64,000 nucleotides of DNA from the NCBI GenBank assembly GCA_964034945.1, contig OZ035960.1, positions 27,701,487-27,765,486 on the forward strand, written 5' to 3'. Under the pieces are notes generated by a model. That model did not search any database. It was not told the origin of the DNA and saw only the letters and a program-made list of their open reading frames with translations. How positions within the stretch are numbered: the first letter of the stretch is position 1; each line of letters begins with the position of its first letter. A program made the translations under genes and the position numbers. Source of the stretch: Chrysopilus asiliformis (taxonomy: Eukaryota; Arthropoda; Insecta; Diptera; Rhagionidae). This document shows, one piece after another, positions 58,976 through 64,000 of the stretch.

Positions 58976-59128
58976 CGGTACCCCCATACGAACGAAAACG
59001 TTTTTTGTGAATATCTCAAAAACGGTAAATCTTATCAAAAAAGTGCAAAAACAAAAGGTTTTTAGGACATGATTCTACATAAAACTCCCATACCAGATTG
59101 GCAATTATAGCTTTTGTTATGTTTTATT
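58976..59128 (+). mobile_element. DINE-1-like family 1, 3' fragment (copy C)
   Basis: Keeps CCCCCATACGAACGAAAACG, ATCTCAAAAACGGTAAATCT, ACATAAAACTCCCATAC and, after an internal deletion, CAGATTGGCAATTATAGCTT at the 3' end. The sequence matches 22150-22280 and the 3' end at about 23120. Confidence 0.65.
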
Positions 59129-59471
59129 TTATCTTTTTAGTCGCCATTTCATTTCCAATCTCTTTCTTTGGGAATTTTGATTACAACTAATACACAATAT
59201 CAGCCATTCTCGAAGACATGGAATTAAATAATCAAAGCTCCTGTGACAAAGATGTTCAAGAAAAAAATTTTTCACTCGAAAGTCAAATTAAAAGAAACTA
59301 TAAGACATTATCTGCTTTTATTTGCTGTCAACAAATCGGTGCTGAGCTTATAAAAAATTAATACCAAACATTTCATTACAAATTATTACAATACAACTAA
59401 AACATATTTCCTTTCAAATTTTATAACTTGTTAAAAATAATGCGATTGAAATGCTGCAGACAATAGTATTT

Positions 59472-60359
59472 TTAGCTGAACCATGACGTTTTATTTAGCC
59501 TATTCCACTTAGTTATGTTAACTAAAATCGACCCTACAATTTGATCATGGGTTTTACTCTGACCATAGTAATCTACAAATTCCCCATTGGGATTCACTAA
59601 GTACATAATAATTGTGTGGTCAACCTAGAAAAGCAGTTAAATGAGTTAATAAATGTGTAATAGTATTTGAAAATATTACTATGTAATCGTTATCCTTATC
59701 TCTAGGTCCAGAACTGAAGTATACTCTAAACGCCTTGCACACCGAGCGAATTTGCTCTACAGTTCCGGTCAGACCAAGGAACTTTGGTGAGAATTCCTTA
59801 ACGTACTTTCCGACAACCTCCTTGCTGTCTCTCTCGGGATCAACTGTTATGAAAATTGGCTGAATTGGTGGATTCTCGGGCGATTTTTCTACGGAAGTTA
59901 CGTACAAAATTGACTGAATTTTTTACCAGATATATTCTTACCAATCTCATCCACGACGAGAGCCATTTTCTCTAATTCGTCTGGACAAATATCCGGACAG
60001 TGTGTGAAGCCAAAGTAAATCAATAGCCATGTACCTAGGAAATCCTCAGATTTCCGAGTCTTACCGGTTGGATCCATTAATTCCCACTTGCCTCCAATGG
60101 CCACTTTACCAAGCATCCTTTTTCGCTCCCGAAGAAGTGCCTCTTCCTTTTCACTTTTCAGATAATACATAAAGCCCAGGGCTCCAGCCCCTCCAACGGC
60201 AACAACAGAGAGACTCTTCCAGGTTATAGGGCCCTTCCCCTTGCTCGGATCTGGGGGCGGGGTAGTCTGTTGGAGTCTCATATTAGTTCTAAGAGTGTTC
60301 CTTGGAGCCAAAAAATTCCGGCAAGATGACATCATATATCGAGTTATGTTTCGCGACAT
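59472..60359 (-). CDS. Scox: SCO1/2-type mitochondrial copper chaperone (3 exons, complete)
   Basis: Exons on the minus strand are 60359-59942, 59888-59680 and 59624-59472 (TAA), separated by 53- and 55-nt introns, giving 259 aa. The start is the first ATG at 60359; it is followed by a basic, hydroxylated presequence fitting a mitochondrial import signal. A hydrophobic span at about residues 49-67 is the single inner-membrane helix. The thioredoxin-like domain carries [18 protein letters not shown], with copper ligands Cys121 and Cys125, and [10 protein letters not shown] with the ligand His212. VDPERD and [14 protein letters not shown] are also conserved. By family it delivers copper to the CuA site of cytochrome c oxidase subunit 2 in the intermembrane space. 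All key residues and splice phases are intact and the length matches insect SCO proteins. The second intron sits just before the His ligand. It is divergent from the zinc-finger gene. Confidence 0.96.
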
Positions 60360-60685
60360 TTTTCACGGTTACTCAGTGCTTCAAGGCTTGGCAATAAAGA
60401 AAAATTAATATATACCACGCTTTAGATCGAATTTTATAGTAACTTACTAGTTTTAAGTTTCAGCAAAACAAGGATCGATCCAAACCCACAGAAAACCAAC
60501 CTAACCTTAAAAATATTTTTGTCAAATGTCAAATGGTGAGGCTGAAATGTCAATTTCCGGATTCTAGCAAAAATAGACCGTGTGTAGTGCAAAAAAAGTC
60601 GTTGAATTTTCATTCACAATAACGAAAATCAACATCTGAACATAAACATCCTTCAGTTTTTTAAAATATTTTTTTATTGAAAATA
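60360..60685. promoter_or_regulatory. Shared bidirectional promoter region of Scox and the ZAD zinc-finger gene
   Basis: The two start codons are 326 bp apart and point away from each other, so the 5' UTRs and promoters of both must share this stretch. It has no TATA box at a convincing place. Three TGTCA words lie at 60520-60524, 60527-60531 and 60548-60552 (context GTCAAATGTCAAATGG). The motif role is an inference. Confidence 0.6.
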
Positions 60686-61974
60686 ATGAATACAAGCATT
60701 GAAAACGTAGAAAATATTTGTAGGACTTGTCTATCAACAGACGGAGTCACTCAATTTGAATGCCTGTTAAACAACGATAATCAAGAAATTTTTACTTCGT
60801 GCACAAAGTTGGAGGTAATTTTTTGTGGATTTTTTTTTACTTTACATGACTTATATTAATCGAATTAAAGGTAAATATCGAAGACAATCTCCCGTTAAGT
60901 GTATGTACGAAATGTTGGAAAAAATGTACAGATTGGAGAGATTTCATGGAACAATGTAAAGCCTCAGAGCAGCTCCTGAGGGAAATTTTCAATAAGACTT
61001 CCGACGACGAAACTCACAAATCCAACACTCCTACAGAAAACTGTGACGATTTTCTTGTATCTGAAAAATCCAACGATGCTGATGACCAAAAAGAAACCGC
61101 CGTAGACAGCTATCCACATGTTGATGCAATTTCTGCAAAAGTAGTAGAAAAAAGTCAACACCGCCGAAAGAAACAAACGCCTTGTCCAACATGCGGAGTC
61201 CTGTGCCGAAATGAGGATCGCTTACGAGCTCATAATCGCCTTCACTCGGGACTCAAACCGGAAGTCTGTAAAATTTGCGATAAAGAATTCAACAACCAAC
61301 GAGCACTTCGTCGACATCGCGTAAAACATGAGACTTCGAAGCATCACGAATGCAAGGAATGCGGCCGAACCTACAAATACATAAACTCACTTCAAATGCA
61401 TAGGAAAAGCCACCAAAACAATCGCCGATTTGTCTGTGATCACTGTGGGAAATCCTTTGTCCTAGCTTATGGTCTGCAAAGTCATTTGATAACTCATTCT
61501 ACAGAAACTCCATTCCACTGTGATATTTGTGGGAAGCAATTCAAAAGTAAAATGATGCTTCATAACCACCGGATTCGACACAATGGTGTTAAGAAGTTCA
61601 TTTGTTCCGAATGTGGGAAAAAATTTACTACGTCCGCCGAGCTGGTGATCCACAGTAGAACACATTCGGGAATAAAACCATTCGGATGCAATTTATGCGA
61701 GAAGAAATACAAGACCAAGAGTCATCTGGCCACGCATATGAGACTGCACACAGGAGAAAAGCCGTTTTGTTGTGATTTCTGCCCGAGGAAATTCGCCTAC
61801 AGCAAAGTCTTGAAACAACACATCTTGACGCACACTGGGGAATTGCCGCATTCCTGCGATATTTGCAATCGACGTTTCAGGCAGAAGAACACCCTTCAAG
61901 TACATATGAAGACCCACAAAAGGACGGAAGATGTAAGCCAAGACATTGTTACCATCACAGAACAGTGTAGCTGA
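60686..61974 (+). CDS. ZAD-C2H2 zinc-finger protein (2 exons, complete)
   Basis: Exons 60686-60814 and 60871-61974 (TGA) flank a 56-nt intron and give 410 aa. The first ATG in frame is 60686. The N-terminus is a zinc-finger-associated domain (ZAD): ICRTCL (Cys12, Cys15) in exon 1 and VCTKCW (Cys55, Cys58) just after the intron form the four-Cys zinc site, followed by a helix (DFMEQCKASEQLLREIF). An acidic, serine-rich linker (about residues 85-145) leads to nine consecutive C2H2 fingers from CPTCGVLCRNEDRL to CDICNRRFRQKNTLQVH, several with TGEKP-like linkers. ZAD mediates homodimerisation, and the fingers bind DNA in the nucleus. It is a member of the large insect ZAD family, in which one-to-one orthology cannot be called by eye, so no symbol is given. 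Confidence 0.95.
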
Positions 61975-62177
61975 TCATTTAGAATTAAAAAAAATACTAT
62001 ACAAAAACTAAAGGATAGTTTTCTTCGGTAATTCCAGAAAGACAACTTGCTTCTACCAACAACAAAACAATATTATTTTGCAAAATGCCTTTCATGTGCA
62101 CATCATCATCATGTAGTATAACTAAATTAAAAATTAATATAAGTAGTCGATTATTAAATTTAATTCTAAGCATTTTC
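61975..62177. terminator. Convergent 3' region of the zinc-finger and bsf-like genes
   Basis: Only about 200 bp separate the two stop codons. Weak poly(A) variants are ATTAAA at 61984 on + and ATTAAA on - (TTTAAT near 62159 on +). The 3' UTRs are therefore short or overlapping. Confidence 0.5.
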
Positions 62178-64000
62178 TTAGACTTTTTTTGGTGTCTGCT
62201 CCGGCCTTTGTGGCACAACATCGTCCTCACTGCTTGAAGAACTACTGCTGCTCGATGACGACGATGTATCGTCCTTTGTCAATTTCTCAGGAATTTTATA
62301 CGGGAAAGCTAAGCCCGCCTTTTCAACGCCGCTCTTCATTCGCAACAAGGCGCTGCGATTGATATTTTCCAAGCAAGTGTCCTCGATAGCTGCGTTGAGA
62401 ACTTTCAATCCATCCTCGTACTTTGCTTTCGTCGAAAGTATGTCCAACCAACAGCTATAAACATTGCCCAGAGCACCCTCCGATACCTTCGATGTCTTAA
62501 GATTGACGATTAAGCGCTCTGGCAAACGTTCGTCCTGCTGTTCGCGAGCATATTTTAATACCTTCTGGAACATGATACGGGGCGCCGATACTAAATGCTT
62601 CGCCCAAATTCTGTTGCTCTCCTCTTCATTGTTGTTTGTCACGTAAAACTGCCAAATAACGTTCATAGGTGCAACAATGCCGTGCGATGCATACTTTTCA
62701 GCGACGGTTTCAACTGGAAATTGTAATATTTTGAGAAAAACATTCGAAATTAATTAAGAACAAAATGCGTCACGTCAGTTTTCGTATATTTTGCAGTTTT
62801 TGGCAATTTAGTGATAATTGACACAAAAAACTTCAAGATCTTTTGAAGGACGAAAAAAAGGGTTTCCTTTAAATACGGTACAATTAAATTATTGTTTTAA
62901 AAAGAGCTATCTAATGCCTGGATCAGACATGGCTACTTTAGCTGCACTGCACGAAGAAAAACTGTCAGAAAATCTGTCGGAAAACTGTCAGAAAAATGGT
63001 CTGAAAAACTGCAGCGACTGCAAAAATTTAAGTTTTCTTCGAGCAGTGCAACGAAAGTAGCCATGTCTGATTCAGGCATAAAATCGTATTTAAAACAAAT
63101 GTAGCCTTTAACAATTTCCCCGATATGGTGCGCACCCGTTTTCGAGAAAATCATTATAAACTGTTCCATGTGTATAGGGAAGGGTGGTTTTGCAAATTAT
63201 ATTCTTTTACATACCAACCATCTCCAAGAAAGGTGTAATCTTTGTGCCAAATGGTGCTACTTACTGTTACCATTTTTGTCTGACTAAGCCTCAAGGATTT
63301 CATATGTTTCGATAAAAATTAAAATCCACACATCAAACTTACATTTCTTAACATACTCCGGATTGGCCTCAAGTATTCCAAGTGCACCGCCACGTGGGAA
63401 TTTCTCCGCTAGAATTTTGACCTCATCAGGATTTTTCACATTCGATATTTCCACATCCAATTGATCCAAAAATGCGTCCGATTTACCAGCAACCATATTT
63501 GCATGACAGTAACGATTATCAAATGAGATCAATTTCTTCGTTTCAGCGTTGATTAGCGGACTGAGCGTCTCCATGGTCTCCAAATCGCCCGCATTCGAGA
63601 TCTTGTTCATATAGAATTTAAAAATTCTCGGAATCGGATGGATTTTCTGGTTCAGCATTTCATAAACGTATTTCGTGGCTTCATTTATACGGTTCGATTT
63701 GACCAAAGACTCAATAAAGATCGACTGATCAGTGACAGATAATTTGCCTTCCGCTTGTAGTTTTTGTCTCAACGCAATCGCCTCGTCGAGAGATCCTTCT
63801 TTAAGGGCTTTTCTGAAATCCGCTAACAATCGATTTTTCTGTTCTTTTGGCTTTTTAGCAGCGGCAGGCTGGGATTCTTTCTGTTTCGGAGCCGCTGCAT
63901 CTTTTGGTTTCGGAGTTACCTTTACAGCTTCCTTTTTGGGCTGTGGTTTCTCTAATGTCGGTACAACGAACGGCACTTCGAGATTTTTCTGCTTCAAAAA
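62178..64000 (-). CDS. bsf: LRPPRC / bicoid-stability-factor-like PPR protein, C-terminal part (partial)
   Basis: Minus-strand exons are 64000-63343 (continuing past the window edge) and 62713-62178 (TAA), joined over a 629-nt intron with GT/AG ends. The 398 visible residues begin with a Lys/Pro/Ala-rich linker (about residues 10-55), followed by helical PPR-type repeats (LLADFRKALKEGSLDEAIAL, then SIFIESLVKSNRINEATKYV, GNVYSCWLDILSTKAKYEDG). They end in a serine run (12 or more) and an acidic tail. The layout and sequence match the C-terminus of the insect LRPPRC homologue bsf, a mitochondrial RNA-binding protein that, with SLIRP-type partners, stabilises and polyadenylates mitochondrial mRNAs. 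Insects have a second LRPPRC-like gene, so the symbol is probable rather than certain. The 5' three quarters lie outside the window. Confidence 0.8.
62914..63079. mobile_element. Small inverted-repeat MITE in the bsf-like intron
   Basis: ATGCCTGGATCAGACATGGC at the left pairs with GCCATGTCTGATTCAGGCAT at the right, and the arms continue for about 50 bp (GCACTGC(A/T)CGAAGAAAA). The core has repeated AAACTGTCAGAAAA words. No target duplication is clear. Apparent ORFs on both strands starting MP(G/E)SDMAT are simply the two arms. Confidence 0.7.

Larger units (their letters stand above)
56660..59471. other. Intergenic region between the RASGEF1-like gene and Scox
   Basis: The first few hundred bases are probably the 3' UTR of the + strand gene (AATAAA at 56908 and around 56960-57000). 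A hAT MITE lies at 58313-58509 and a DINE-1-like fragment at 58976-59128. Positions 59317-59322 (TTTATT) could be the poly(A) signal of Scox on the minus strand. The rest, including 57000-58300, is A/T-rich with spurious ORFs only. Confidence 0.55.

Noticed and set aside
59898..59941. Scox exon 1 continued through [14 protein letters not shown]
   Set aside because: A GTAAG donor at 59941-59937 and splicing to 59888 restore the conserved [12 protein letters not shown] sequence; the read-through is a 53-nt intron.
60677..60859. 60-codon ORF starting at TTG for the zinc-finger protein
   Set aside because: TTG is not a likely start here; the first ATG is 60686, and the tail after 60814 is intron.
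61462..61941. Minus-strand ORFs opposite the zinc-finger exon
   Set aside because: Antisense shadows of the repeated zinc-finger codons.
1..64000. CRISPR array, tRNA or rRNA genes
   Set aside because: No regularly spaced direct repeats with unique spacers, and I saw no clear tRNA A/B boxes or rRNA segments.

Overview
This window is A+T-rich animal DNA, most likely from a dipteran insect. The evidence is a ZAD-type C2H2 zinc-finger gene (a fusion typical of holometabolous insects), very short introns of 53-56 nt in the compact genes, and many repeats built like the Drosophila DINE-1/INE-1 elements. There is no operon structure, and all coding capacity lies in spliced exons with canonical GT/AG borders. 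I cannot name the species.

Layout. Positions 638-56659 on the + strand hold the last eight coding exons of a RASGEF1-family Ras guanine-nucleotide exchange factor, 406 residues in the window, with its 5' end upstream. The exons are only 71-257 nt each and sit in introns of about 0.5, 0.2, 2.8, 3.4, 12.4, 8.2 and 27.3 kb. Positions 59472-60359 (- strand) hold a complete three-exon SCO1/2-type copper chaperone (Scox, 259 aa). Positions 60686-61974 (+ strand) hold a complete two-exon ZAD plus nine-finger C2H2 protein (410 aa). Positions 62178-64000 (- strand) hold the last two exons of an LRPPRC/bicoid-stability-factor-like PPR protein, running off the right edge. Scox and the zinc-finger gene are divergent across a 326-bp shared promoter. 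The zinc-finger gene and the bsf-like gene converge with about 200 bp between them. Scox and bsf-like both act in mitochondria (copper delivery to cytochrome oxidase; mitochondrial mRNA stability), but no regulatory link is visible.

The large introns are a transposon graveyard. Where possible I fixed element borders from target-site duplications: three hAT-type elements with perfect 8-bp duplications (22380-23099, 43684-45152, 58313-58509); PIF/Harbinger-like elements with TAA or TTA duplications, one nested in another (30697-31567 containing 30859-31296; 27092-27218); two piggyBac-like MITEs at TTAA; three families with about 10-bp duplications (3428-3767 and 10209-10572; 51120-51439; 36718-37113); a pogo-like MITE; remnants of Tc1, mariner and hAT transposases; DINE-1-like Helitron relatives with (CTGTC)n cores; and a four-copy 247-272-bp family with 2-bp duplications that I cannot place in a named superfamily. 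Several elements form long perfect or near-perfect inverted repeats inside the transcribed RasGEF introns.

I found no tRNA, rRNA, CRISPR or intact transposase gene. The most distinctive observations are the four-copy CACTCAG family, the duplicated and inverted composite at 11173-12587, the twin 361-bp elements, and the set of long intronic hairpins. None amounts to proof of a new biological system.
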